Shown here: one piece after another, positions 54,855 to 64,000 of the stretch
Layout: each line of letters starts with the position of its first letter
Position numbering within the stretch: the stretch's first letter is position 1
Assembly (NCBI GenBank): GCA_002099365.1
Contig: MSED01000002.1
Span: 2,294,001-2,358,000 of the forward strand
Direction: 5' to 3'
Source of the DNA: Phialophora verrucosa
Taxonomy: Eukaryota; Ascomycota; Eurotiomycetes; Chaetothyriales; Herpotrichiellaceae
DNA length: 64,000 bases
The notes under the pieces: model-generated
Databases searched by the model: none
What the model saw: the letters and a program-made list of their open reading frames with translations, nothing else
What the model was told of the DNA's origin: nothing
Made by a program: the position numbers and the translations under genes

Positions 54855-55868
54855 TCAATATCTTGGCCTCTGCCCCCGTCTCCGCACGTCATCGGCCGGA
54901 TCGTTCGACTCGCCAAACTGTCTCCCACACTTGTAGGACCACCACTTTGATAAAGCATACCACACGTAGTTCTCGGCGTTGTTGAGAGTCGCAAACGGAG
55001 GATTTATGGCAGGAACACGGTACGACAAGTCTTTCAGGGTCTTTGCATAGAATGGCCCATACCCATCAGGTGGCGCCGGTCCCGCGAAGTCACGGATCCG
55101 TTGCCCCAAGTTCGCGTCGACGTCGATGTAGAAGAGGAAGTCGGGTATGTCCTCGAAGAGATCTGCACAACTCTGTTAGCACTTGGTGCTCAAATCGAGT
55201 GGAAATGAGGGTTGCTTACACGGCCAGTGCAGCATTTCGTGCAGGATGATGGCACCTGAGAAACGCATCAAGTCCGAGTCATGGTCGCCCAGCCCGTTGC
55301 AGGTAACTCCCCCAAGTGGTCGTCCTTCTGCTTCCTCGATCTCTCGAGCTGTTGGATACCACGCGAACATCGCATGACAGACATTCAGGACGGCCCCTTG
55401 CCTCAAATCGTCCCGTCCTTCGATCACAGGAAGATCGTACAGAAACGCAATTACCGCATCGGTGTCGCAGATATTGGCCATGTCCTCGGGCACGAGTGGA
55501 TGATTTCCCAACGAGGGGATCAGTCTATCCAGCTTCGGCTGCGTGTTGACCCAGGGCATGGTGCCCATAAACGCCACGATAGTCTGCTCGTCAATCTGGG
55601 CATCGAGTGGAAGGTTTGCGATGGTGCGGAAGACGTGCCTCACAAATGTGGCATCCGCGTCGTTGAAGTACCGCTTGAAGGCCGGGTCGCAGTAATCGAA
55701 TGTCGCAGCCACAAACTTTGCCAGCGTTATGCAGTCGTTCCAAGCCTCCGCGAAGAGTCGCATGGTGACGGTAAGTGTGGCGGGAGGAAAGTAGGCAGGT
55801 GCCAAAGCCTGCACCAGAGAGATGAGGAGGACGAAAAAGAATGAGTTCTGGAAGCGAAAAGCTCTCAT
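54855..55868 (-). CDS. secreted HExxH metalloprotease-like protein A (318 aa)
   Basis: Two exons, 55868-55220 and 55162-54855. ATG 55868 begins a signal peptide (NSFFFVLLISLVQALAPA); the frame upstream of it is open but not protein-like. The zinc motif is GAIILHEMLHWP. The intron falls directly after it. Downstream come DGYGPFYAKTLKDL and NNAENYVWYALSKWW, which match the region after the HExxH helix in M35 (deuterolysin/peptidyl-Lys) type proteins, where an Asp in GTxDxxYG is the third ligand and NADNY is a fold marker. Here the GYG survives without a clear GTxD. The N-terminal 190 residues are shared with the next two genes (for example PLDAQ, CHAMFAWYP). Peptidase activity is plausible but unproven. 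Confidence 0.85.
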
Positions 55869-56633
55869 TTTGTCGATACCGTTTGTGCACCACAAGCAAG
55901 AAGCAAAGAAGGCTGTCTGACGATGACGACCGACGCGCAGTACAACGCAGGAGGAGGCCGAAGTAGCGAGCGGTGAGGTCTGCCGATTGGAATATGCGCG
56001 CCGCGAAGTAAGAGAGGCACGATCAGCCAAGTTATATAGAAGGCTGAAAAGGTCTTCACAGTTCGCAGCCATGAGACCGCCACTGTCACTGCCCCGCGCC
56101 TCAACTTCACTGTCCATGATATATTTACAAGGACTTGGAACTTGTCAACTGTCACCACTTGGCATCACTTGACCCAGCAGGCAGCAAAAGGCCCACGAAA
56201 GGATCTTCACCTGCCCAGGCGCCGGTCCTCATGGCCATTGACGGCCCAAGCTAGGACGAAGATAGAATCGTCTGTCTCCAGAAAGAGAACACGGTATTAT
56301 ACTAAGAATGACTTCAAGGGACGGTCTGTCCGCAGCCATCTAAACACAAAGCTACGTCAGGAGGAATGGAAGCAAGCTTAAGATGCTGTTTGCGCACGGG
56401 ACGGACAAAAGCTACAAGCACAAAGCAGCACCTCACGACTGTGTTTGCATGGTCTGTGAGCAAAATGTCCTCAAGGATCTATGAATCATCGCTAGACCGT
56501 GGCGGAGCAAACACACGGCGCCTAACTCCAGGATTCTCAATCTTGTCTCCCGAGCTTCCTCGCACTGCGCATGCAGAGCTTCCTTCCCAATCATCTCCCA
56601 GCAGCCTTGATGCCTGAGTCGTATGCGTCTGGA
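55869..56633. other. intergenic between metalloprotease genes A and B
   Basis: About 765 bp; promoter of gene A and 3' flank of gene B. A TTATATAG element on the minus strand lies near 56034. No gene recognised. Confidence 0.4.
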
Positions 56634-58086
56634 TCAAGACCCTGCGGGCGGGTCAAAAACGACATCCCCCGTCCATGGATCCGGCTGGTCACTGGCGTCG
56701 CCCTCCGGCGGGGGCTGCAAGATCGGGATCTTGCCCTGCTGATGGCGAAGGTCATCATCCAAATGACTTCGCGCTGGCCCGTATTCCTCGTTACAGACCC
56801 ACCCCCAATACTTCGAGAGCGCATACCACATGTAGCTGTCGGCATTGTTGAGCGTCGGGTAGCGGCCGTTTGCGCCGGGTTCGCTCAACGCCCTGTCCTT
56901 CAGCCGCTTCGCATTAAACGCACCGTATCCGATGAGAGGATCGGTCCCCTTGAAGTCCTCGATAATATGAACTCCGGAGGACTGCGACGACTCGTCGATG
57001 AAATCCTCCCACTGCGGGAGGTCTTCCAGCAGCCGTGCCCAGTGGAGCTGTCTTGATATCAGCTTGTCATCATGCGAGACGTGGGATCAGATCAAGGGAG
57101 AAACGGGGGCGAGGAAGGATGGGATGAGATGGGAGGGAGTACGATACCAGTTCATGCAGGATGATGGCTCCCGGGAAAATCATAAATTCAGTATCTGTTC
57201 CGAATTGTTAGCACGGGCCTCTGAAGCAGAGGGCTAATCAGCAGGGGCAGAAGAAGAGAAAGGGACAGATGGCCTGGACCCGAATTTCCGATCCTGAACC
57301 CTCTCTGTCCCTTCCCCTATCCCGCGTCCCCTGTCCATATGCAGACGCAGACGCAGATGCACACGCACGCACGCACAGTCGAAAAGGGAAACCTCAAACC
57401 AGACAAGGACACCTACCATGATCGCCCAGTCCCTCGCAATCATACCCGTCACGTACGGACCCGTCGGCCTCCAACCCCCACGCGGGCGGCTCCAAGATCT
57501 CACTCGCCAAAGGATACCACGCAAACACAGGCTTGCACACCACGATGGTCGCATCCTCGCTCCTTGTTCCCGCGATCGTCATCGCCCCAGAGACTCCCGG
57601 CCAATTACAGAAATTCGCCCACCTAGCCGGGGTGGTCGGCGGGGTCTCGAGCGCGACCGTCAACTTCGCGAACCGCGGCGACGTGCCGAGGACGTTTTGG
57701 CTGTCGAAGAGCAGCGTCCCGACGTCGGCGGCCGTGTACTGTGCGTCGAGCGGGATGTTGGCCACGCGCTGGAAGATGTGTTTCACCAGGTCGGCGCCGC
57801 CGTCCTCGAAATACCGCTGGTAGATCGGGTCGCAGGGGCCTTGGAACGTCAGGGCCGCGACCCGGGCGAGCATGATGGCTTCTTTCCACGACGCGTGGAG
57901 TCGGTCGACGTACGGCTGGGTGGCGGTGGGGGAAATCCAGATGAATGGGTAGGCCGCTTGCGTGGGGGGAGGACAGATCAGGAGGAGAGGGAGGAGGAGA
58001 AGGAGGAATGGAAGGCAGACTGTCGTGGCCAGGGAGTCAAGTTGAAGAAGGGGTTTGGGGAATGGAGAGAGAAATGGAAACGCCAT
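56634..58086 (-). CDS. secreted HExxH metalloprotease-like protein B (376 aa)
   Basis: Three exons: 58086-57417, 57194-57148 and 57047-56634. The signal peptide has a long Leu-rich core (CLPFLLLLLPLLLICPP). Intron 1 (222 nt, longest here) lies just before DTEFMIFPGAIILHEL; intron 2 (100 nt) splits the zinc motif itself, HEL/LHW. Downstream are GTDPLIGYGAFNAKRLKD, which fits the M35 third-ligand motif GTxDxxYG loosely, and NNADSYMWYALSKYW. The 47-nt middle exon carries the HE of the motif, so mis-splicing would abolish it. A paralogue of genes A and C with the same conserved blocks (PLDAQ, VVCKPVFAWYP). Confidence 0.87.
57300..57380. repeat. GCAGAC/GCACGC simple repeat in an intron
   Basis: A stretch of GCAGACGCAGACGCAGATGC and CGCACGCACGCAC-type words lies within intron 1 (57195-57416) of metalloprotease-like gene B, which may explain that intron's unusual length. 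Confidence 0.6.
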
Positions 58087-58759
58087 ATTGTCTTGCTCTC
58101 AGCTCAATGTCGATGCCAACTCAATGTCGATGCCAGCTCTGGGTATTGCTGCTAGGCTCCTTGTGATACAACTCTGGGTAATCAAGCACAAGCACAGGCA
58201 CAAGCACAGGCACAGTTCATACACAGTCGCTTTAAACGCAGACATTATCGATCACTCGATCTTCGACCTCGTGCGCCTCAAGCTCAGTGACATGATACGC
58301 AGTGACTTGAGACCTGATATCGTAATGGGTCAGCTGGCTTGAATATTATCACTTGCGCTCTTTCACCCTTCTTCACGTCGGAAGCCGTAAACACGACGCT
58401 TCACTTCCATGCTCTGTCCGAAAGGCGGCTGCGACACTCATGTTCGTCCTCTGAAGCGCACAGTTGCGCGGAAGGAGAGTGGCAGCATGGGTATTCCTTA
58501 GAATGAGAACCCGAGCCGACCTACGGGCTATGTAAGAGCTCATGGAGTGGAGATCTATCGCTCTCTTTGACATTGAGGAACACCTCGTCCGGCGTTGGCA
58601 TGCCGAAACCACCCTGCAGCCCCCTGAAGAAACATGCCGGCATCAACTCGTCTCCTTGATTCTTTGTCTTGATGGCGATATTGCGTGTTTAGTTTCCTAA
58701 CGACCACCCTGCAACCCCCTGTGAATCTTCAGAAACATGCCGGCATCAACTTGTCATCC
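58087..58759. other. intergenic with short tandem repeats
   Basis: About 670 bp. It holds a 17-bp direct repeat (CTCAATGTCGATGCCA twice, 58100-58133), CACAAGCACAGG repeats at about 58180-58212, and the left copy of a roughly 95-bp tandem duplication described separately. It is the promoter of gene B and 3' flank of gene C. No gene. Confidence 0.5.
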
Positions 58760-58802
58760 TTATTCTTTGTCTTGACGGAGAGGTTGCCCGTTTAGCTTCC
58801 TT
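58608..58802. repeat. imperfect tandem duplication, unit about 95 bp
   Basis: 58608-58700 and 58703-58802 are similar throughout: both start ACCACCCTGCARCCCCCTG, share GAAACATGCCGGCATCAACT, TTGATTCTTTGTCTTGA-like and GTTTAGYTTCCT, and differ by substitutions and a short indel. The right copy includes the last 14 codons of metalloprotease-like gene C. Confidence 0.85.
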
Positions 58803-60047
58803 GTCAGATGTCGTCGCGTTCCTCCAGCCAGCACAGGATGCGCCTTTGCGTTAGGAGGAGCTTCGTCGTCGCCAAAGTAATCCGTGGTGCCGGGGCTTGG
58901 GTGATCGCCGCCGTGTTCAGCTGCCGGGCTGATGTCCGCCCAGTTATACCCAACACCCTGCTTTTGCCGACGAAATTCATCGTCGTCGCTTTGTGCGCCC
59001 CTGAATGGCCTCCCACACCGCCATGACCAGTAGTTACTTATGGCACTATCGACGGTCAGCGTTGCAGGATTGAGTCAGAGAACTTCGACAAGACGTACTA
59101 CCACATGTAGCTATCAGCATTATTGAACGTGGAGTAACGTCCCACCTCATTCGGAGCGGTGATGGTTCGCTCCTTCAGAATGCGAGCGTGGTATGAGCCG
59201 TATCCATTTTTGGGATTTGACCCGGGGAAGCCAAAATCCCTAATCCTGGAGTTTCGGCCTCCCATCGCGAGGAACTGGTCCCATTCTGGCACATCGTCTT
59301 CGAATAGCACTTCCCAGTGCATGAGCTCGTGAAGCAGCCACCCGCCCACCTAGTTCGTCGTTAGCATGGGAGGAGAGACGGTCCCAGAAGACGGGGGAGT
59401 GGGAGATGTTCAAAACCACTTACAGACAACATATACTCGGAGTCCCGATCGAGCAGACCGTCGCAAGTGTAGCCTTCGCGCAGCCTTCCCTGCTCATCAT
59501 ACGCCCACGGCTGAGGGTTCAAGATTTCGTCGAGCGTAGGGTAATACAGCGCTCCGACGCAAACGACCATTGTGGCAGTGCGGGATACACTATTGAAGAG
59601 ACTGTAAGCTCTAAAGCCATCAACTTCCGCGCAGAGCCCTCTCTGGGGTAGCCACGGAGGCTCTCCAAACGCAATTGTCAACCTGGAGAACTTGGGCGAA
59701 AGACTAATGAAGGTGCTGCTGAGGAGGATCCGGGCCGCAGTGTCATCCGTCATGACAGTATCGAGCGGGATGTTGGCCAGGGTGTAGAAGATGTGCTTGA
59801 CAAATACAGCACCATCCTCCTCGAAGTATCGGTCGAAAGCCGGGTTGAACTTGCAGTCAGCGTCGAAAGTGATGGCTGCCAACCTCGCGAGCTGGATACT
59901 TTCCGTCCAGACCTTAGACAAGCGGGTCCTCAAATCTGGAGGGAAAGCTGGGTCTATCCACACAGTGGGAACCGCAGCCAACAAGGGTGAGCTGAACAAG
60001 AGGAAGGCCAGGGCGAAAAGGAGAGGTGCGGGACTTTGCAGTCTCAT
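58760..60047 (-). CDS. secreted HExxH metalloprotease-like protein C (386 aa)
   Basis: Three exons: 60047-59424, 59349-59099 and 59045-58760. The signal peptide is LLFALAFLLFSSPLLAA. The zinc motif VGGWLLHELMHWEVLFEDD opens exon 2. Next come GSNPKNGYGSYHARILKER and NNADSYMW, with YAISNYWSW reached only through intron 2. In this copy the position matching the M35 third-ligand Asp is Asn. A C-terminal extension of about 75 residues, rich in Asp, Gly and Pro, follows CGRPFRG and is absent from genes A and B; its last codons lie in a local tandem duplication. Other shared blocks are PLDTV, VVCVGALYYP and TCDGLLDRDSEYM. Confidence 0.86.
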
Positions 60048-60989
60048 CTTAGCTATTAGATCTTGTGATGTAAGCGGGAAGGGTGGGTTTTGGATCTTGG
60101 TACGCGAGCTGCAAGGAAGGAGACACGCTGCTCAGCGCAATCGTCTCTCGAGAGACAGAGATTGTCGATGCCGCCGTCGTTCGTTGTTAATTCGCGTGTC
60201 CTGTGGTGTCGCTTTGTGCCGTCGATGTATCGCCCAAAGTTTGAATGCGTAGTTAGTGGCTGTGGTTGTGGACGTGGACTAGGCCTGAAGCCAGAAAACC
60301 ATGGCGGTCACGATGGTGCGCAGTCAGTCAAATCCAACAGCGCAGGCAGGTGCACCGGTCGCCTCGTCCCAGTCTTCCACAGACCAACTCGTCAGCCTCG
60401 TCGTGAAACGTGAAGGACAAGCAAGTGAGGCTGTCACCGCGGCACTCGCCTTCGGACCAAACAGAGGCAAGCAAGCAGTGACATGCCTGATGGGCTTTCC
60501 TGCTCGACTTCGCTATTACTCACTATACAATATACCCGCACCTCATGTTCCTCTGACGGGCCCCTGGCGTCGATTGAGTGTACGCCTTGAGATCTTGGGC
60601 GGACTGTTCAAGGCTGAAGCACGAGGCTGAAGAATCAGGAGCAGTCCGTGAGACCCTTGGCATTGTTGTGGCGGAAAATCAACGTACTCTGTCCTATCGA
60701 GCTACCCCTAGACTGGCATTCCAGCGTGAGTATCATGACTGTACACCTGATTGTGTGCTTAGGGCAGACCTAGATACCTGCAGTGCGATACCACAAGTTC
60801 CTAAACTTGCGGGATCGTGGCTGCAAGAGGAATAAATCGTACCTGTTTGGTTGTGTGGAAACAAGCACACAGAACGCCCGGATCAGCACTCTTAGACCAA
60901 GACCATATTGCTCTTCTAATTTGGCTTCGTTGTATCTCCAGACCTGAGCCCTACCATCTCATACGCCTCCTCATTGGTATTGCCAAAAA
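60048..60989. other. intergenic
   Basis: About 940 bp between gene C (promoter side) and the stop of acetoacetyl-CoA synthetase. Plus-strand frames here (60301-60630, 60578-60835) show no domain. I see nothing else. Confidence 0.4.
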
Positions 60990-63353
60990 TCATAACTTTG
61001 CCTCCCTTCCTCTCCTCAACCCGGCCGCCTCCCTCTCAACGTCTACAAACCGCTCGTACTCCTTGAGGCTCTCTGGATTTCGCACCGTCGAACTCACCTT
61101 CACCTTCGCCCCGCTGATGACTTTCTTCACGGCGATCTCGACCTTCTTCCCGTTGACCGTATACGGGATATCCCTGACTTGGAACACAAACTTCGGAACA
61201 TGCCTGGGACTCAGCCCCTCGCGGATCGCCGCCCTGATCCTATCTACCAATTCGGGAGTGAACTCATTCTCATGCCCAGGCGCCATAATGACGAACAAAA
61301 ACACGGTTTCATCTTTGTCGTGTGGCCTCCGCCGCCCCACGCACAGCGTATCGGAGATCAACGTGTTAAACTGCGGCCCCTCGACGATATTGTAAATCTC
61401 AGAACTCCCGAACCGAATCCCGCTCGGGTTGAGGACACCATCGCTGCGGCCCAGAATTTGCAGTCCCCCTGTTCTGGGGTTGCGGGTGATGAAGTCATGT
61501 TGGGCCCAAACATCCAGATAGTCGGTTGCGTCCGCCTGGCTGTCCGACTTGCCGGGCAGCCACCACCACTTCTTGGACACGGCCTTACCCTCCTCGGAAT
61601 TGACGCTGCGCGAGACGGGGAATTTCTCGAAATACGCTTCCATGTATTTCTTGTTGCCTGTGTCGCCCCAAAATCGACAGGGCATGCTGGGGAAGGGCTT
61701 CCTGCATACCAGCTCGCCGGGCAAGCCTGTGTGGGCTATGCTCTCGCCGGTCTCGCTGTCCAGGATGTCGCAGTCGTGGCCTAGTGCCCAAAGCTGCATC
61801 TCGTTCGCGTAGACAGGGCCCGCGGGGTTGGTGGCTATCCATGAGGACGCGATGTCCGTGCCGCCAGCGACGCTGGAGAGGTGGATTTTGCGGGTGGGCG
61901 AGATGCCGCGGACGGGATGGTAGAACCAGGTGAACTGCTCGGTCGTGAGTGTTGCACCGGTGCATGTAACGAGTATGAGGGACGAGAGGTCGACCTTTTG
62001 GTAGGTTGGCGATGCTGGGTCCAATATCCCGGATTGCTCGAGCTCGAGGAGGTAGCGTGGCGACGTGCCCCAGTAGGTCGCCTTGAATCTCTCGACGATG
62101 CGGAGCATGGTACTCGCGTCGGGATATAGTGCACCGCCATCATAGCAGATGACTTTGGCGCCGACGCTGAGGTGCCCGTTCATCACGTTCCACAGGATCC
62201 AGGATGTAGATGAGTACTGGAAGACCGTCGATCGAGGGGTGAGGTCGTTGTGCAGAAGGGAGATCTTCTTGTAGTTCAAGATGCTGATGTGCGGGGAGAC
62301 GATGCATTTTGGCTCGCCAGTCGTGCCGGAGCTGTAGACTATCACGAGGGTTTGGTCTGTCGGGAGGCGCGTGTATGTGAGTTTGTCGTCAGGGCGGGAT
62401 GCTTTGAGGAATGTGTGCAGCGAAATGGCGTCGTTGACAGGACGGATGTACTGTAAGTTCGTTTTGAGATGGGGCTTGTGGCATGTCGGCACGAAGACGA
62501 CTCTCGGCTTGGGGTTGGCCCCTGGTAGGGACTTGAGTATTTGGAGCACCTTGCCCATCATGGATGGTCTGGTCCCACGCACGGCCAGATCCGTGTCTGC
62601 GAACAGCCATTTCGGCTCAACCTGAGAGAAACGACTGACACACCCAGAAACGCCCAGGTCAGGGGCCACTGAGGTGAAGATGGCGCCGATGGAGGCGGAT
62701 GCCAGGAACAGGACGATAATCCAGATTGAATTTGCCATTAACGCAGCAATAACGTCGCCCTGCTGGACGCCCTGACGAACCATTGCCGAGCGAGTGAGTC
62801 GGACGAGCTCGGTTAATTCGGCCCAGGTGATGTTCTCGGGGTTGGAAAGTCCGTTCTCGCGTACACCGACCAAGGCAATTGCATGGGGGTCCCGTTGCGT
62901 GTTTGGTATCAGGACATTTTCCGCATAATTGAGCCGTAATCCGGGGAAGAAGGTCGGGATATCCCTCAGCCTGAGCTTTGGATTATAAGCTTGCTTCGTA
63001 TGCTTCGGCAACGGGGGGATGATGCCGCAGTAGTCGTACAAGTCGATCCAGAACTCATGTGGATTCCGTACCGTCCAGGTATGAAGCTCGTGGGAGTCTT
63101 TGAGCGATTGGGAGAATTTGCGGTTGATGCGTTGTCGGTATTGAGATATCTGTGTCGATTCTGGGTTGGAAGGCGTCCACAGAAGCTCCGGCTGTGACAT
63201 GCTGACAGACATGCTGGGAGACGGCGGTGAGGGAGCTGCCGTTGTTGTCATCGTCATCGTTGTTGTCGATGTGGTCTGTAGCTGTTCTATGAGTTCTCTC
63301 CGATATTCTTTGGAGCAGTATTCCAGTGGAAGTCCGACCGGATTGAATGGCAT
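60990..63353 (-). CDS. acetoacetyl-CoA synthetase (787 aa)
   Basis: A single open frame, ATG at 63353. It is an adenylate-forming enzyme converting acetoacetate, ATP and CoA to acetoacetyl-CoA. The ATP loop is IVYSSGTTGEPKCIVSPH, then VFQYSSTSWILWNVMNGHLS, HLSSVAGGTDIASSW, and the hinge LGRSDGVLNPSGIRFGSSEI typical of this family. The C-terminal Lys is in VNGKKVEIAVKKVISG. The usual family start (LLWTPSNPESTQI) is preceded here by about 55 residues with a Thr/Pro/Ser-rich run (TTSTTTMTMTTTAAPSPPSP), so translation may begin at an internal Met (MSVSMSQPELL). Cytosolic; links ketone-body-type acids from Leu or aromatic catabolism to acetyl units. Confidence 0.93.
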   Translation of the reverse strand: MPFNPVGLPLEYCSKEYRRELIEQLQTTSTTTMTMTTTAAPSPPSPSMSVSMSQPELLWTPSNPESTQISQYRQRINRKFSQSLKDSHELHTWTVRNPHEFWIDLYDYCGIIPPLPKHTKQAYNPKLRLRDIPTFFPGLRLNYAENVLIPNTQRDPHAIALVGVRENGLSNPENITWAELTELVRLTRSAMVRQGVQQGDVIAALMANSIWIIVLFLASASIGAIFTSVAPDLGVSGCVSRFSQVEPKWLFADTDLAVRGTRPSMMGKVLQILKSLPGANPKPRVVFVPTCHKPHLKTNLQYIRPVNDAISLHTFLKASRPDDKLTYTRLPTDQTLVIVYSSGTTGEPKCIVSPHISILNYKKISLLHNDLTPRSTVFQYSSTSWILWNVMNGHLSVGAKVICYDGGALYPDASTMLRIVERFKATYWGTSPRYLLELEQSGILDPASPTYQKVDLSSLILVTCTGATLTTEQFTWFYHPVRGISPTRKIHLSSVAGGTDIASSWIATNPAGPVYANEMQLWALGHDCDILDSETGESIAHTGLPGELVCRKPFPSMPCRFWGDTGNKKYMEAYFEKFPVSRSVNSEEGKAVSKKWWWLPGKSDSQADATDYLDVWAQHDFITRNPRTGGLQILGRSDGVLNPSGIRFGSSEIYNIVEGPQFNTLISDTLCVGRRRPHDKDETVFLFVIMAPGHENEFTPELVDRIRAAIREGLSPRHVPKFVFQVRDIPYTVNGKKVEIAVKKVISGAKVKVSSTVRNPESLKEYERFVDVEREAAGLRRGREAKL

Positions 63354-63901
63354 TGTATCTAACTGTTCATGTGCTCTTCTCGCTCTCTACCGTCTAAGTT
63401 CTCTATCGTCTATTGCCGATGATATAAGATCCGTAAAGACTGAAAACACAGATGATCATTTATCAATATAGCACCAGGGCCGATTTGCGGAGAGATGCCC
63501 GGGTATCAACCGCATGTTGGAGACACGTTTGCCTCGGCAAAGGGACCAAACCTGGCGCTTAGCTGCGGCTCTGGTGGCCGATTTCTAATTCAAAGTATTT
63601 CCCGCCAAGTGTGTGGAACCCGTCACTCTACGAGGTATTAGACCATTGCCAGCCACGACCCTTTACAGCATTATATACGAGTATTCGACAGCCAGACCTC
63701 GCTTGGTACCTAAAGTTGACGGATGCTGCTAGAGAGCACGGGTACTCTGTGATAGATCGGAGCAGCTTCAGAGAACCATCCGGCATTGACCACTTGAGAA
63801 ACTGGTGCTCCGCTTACTTCCTCCACCTCCATCTCTTCAGCTCGAGTTCAGGCATTCTCAAAGCCAGACTGCTCATCACCACACTCACACTACTCGCCGC
63901 C
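63354..63901. other. intergenic, divergent spacer
   Basis: About 550 bp upstream of acetoacetyl-CoA synthetase (-) and of a possible plus-strand start at 63902. A TTATATACGAG element lies at about 63671-63681. No gene. Confidence 0.4.
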
Positions 63902-64000
63902 ATGGCCACACTAGCCCAGACAGGACTCAGCCTCCATCCAGCCTTGTTGTCACTCGCTCCAATGGGGAAGAACACGCCAGCTGCAACAGGTACCAGACAT
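63902..64000 (+). CDS. possible 5' end of a gene cut by the window edge
   Basis: ATG at 63902 sits in a strong start context (GCCGCCATGG) and the frame stays open to the edge (MATLAQTGLSLHPALLS...). A potential donor (CAG/GTACCA) occurs at about 63989. The 30-odd visible residues identify no family. Only the context and the CT-rich leader support the call. Confidence 0.3.
   Translation, partial: MATLAQTGLSLHPALLSLAPMGKNTPAATGTRH

Noticed and set aside
57418..58155. Long plus-strand frame (245 codons) across metalloprotease-like gene B
   Set aside because: Antisense shadow of a GC-rich exon, Arg/Glu/Gly-rich, no start context or domain.

Overview
The window is nuclear DNA of a filamentous ascomycete (Pezizomycotina). 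The evidence is many short spliceosomal introns (about 43-220 nt, most 45-100), Zn2Cys6 and C2H2 fungal-domain regulators, cytochrome P450s, MFS permeases and secreted hydrolases. An eurotiomycete or similar saprotroph would fit, but nothing here fixes the genus. Gene models below were spliced by hand from open frames, splice consensus and family conservation. I see no rRNA, tRNA, CRISPR array or intact transposon.

Layout. 1-0.17 kb: the 3' end of a PARG-like gene. 0.9-2.4 kb: a disordered Pro/Ser/Gln-rich protein. 3.1-5.8 kb: an XlnR-like regulator with both a C2H2 and a Zn2Cys6 finger. 6.3-7.2 kb: an internally deleted sugar-transporter pseudogene. 9.6-22.2 kb: an aromatic-compound neighbourhood with a VOC (ring-cleaving type) protein, a salicylate-hydroxylase-like FAD monooxygenase, a P450, a Zn2Cys6 regulator and a secreted tannase/feruloyl esterase. 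23.0-32.6 kb: a C2H2 regulator, a CYP504-type (phenylacetate hydroxylase family) P450 divergent from a Dal5-type organic-anion permease, and an EthD-like protein.

33.9-43.5 kb is the most interesting block: a Gfo/Idh/MocA oxidoreductase, an MFS sugar porter, an SDR, an AnmK/levoglucosan-kinase-family sugar kinase and a Zn2Cys6 regulator. The first four form two divergent pairs, and each shared promoter carries two copies of TTTANCC exactly 8 bp apart, on the same strand. TTTAGCC is the reverse complement of the XlnR consensus GGCTAAA. I read this as a candidate anhydrosugar (levoglucosan-like) utilisation cluster.

45.9-54.6 kb: a phenol-hydroxylase-type FAD monooxygenase with 10 exons, a C2H2 regulator with a 16-nt microexon, and a DHA1-type MFS exporter. 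Three introns in this stretch are best explained by GC-AG splicing. 54.9-60.0 kb: three tandem paralogues of a secreted HExxH (M35-like) metalloprotease. 61.0-63.4 kb: acetoacetyl-CoA synthetase. The right edge may carry the start of another gene.

Five pathway-type transcription factors in 64 kb, each next to catabolic enzymes and transporters, suggest a stretch of accessory nutrient-utilisation modules. Substrate assignments are inferences from family membership.
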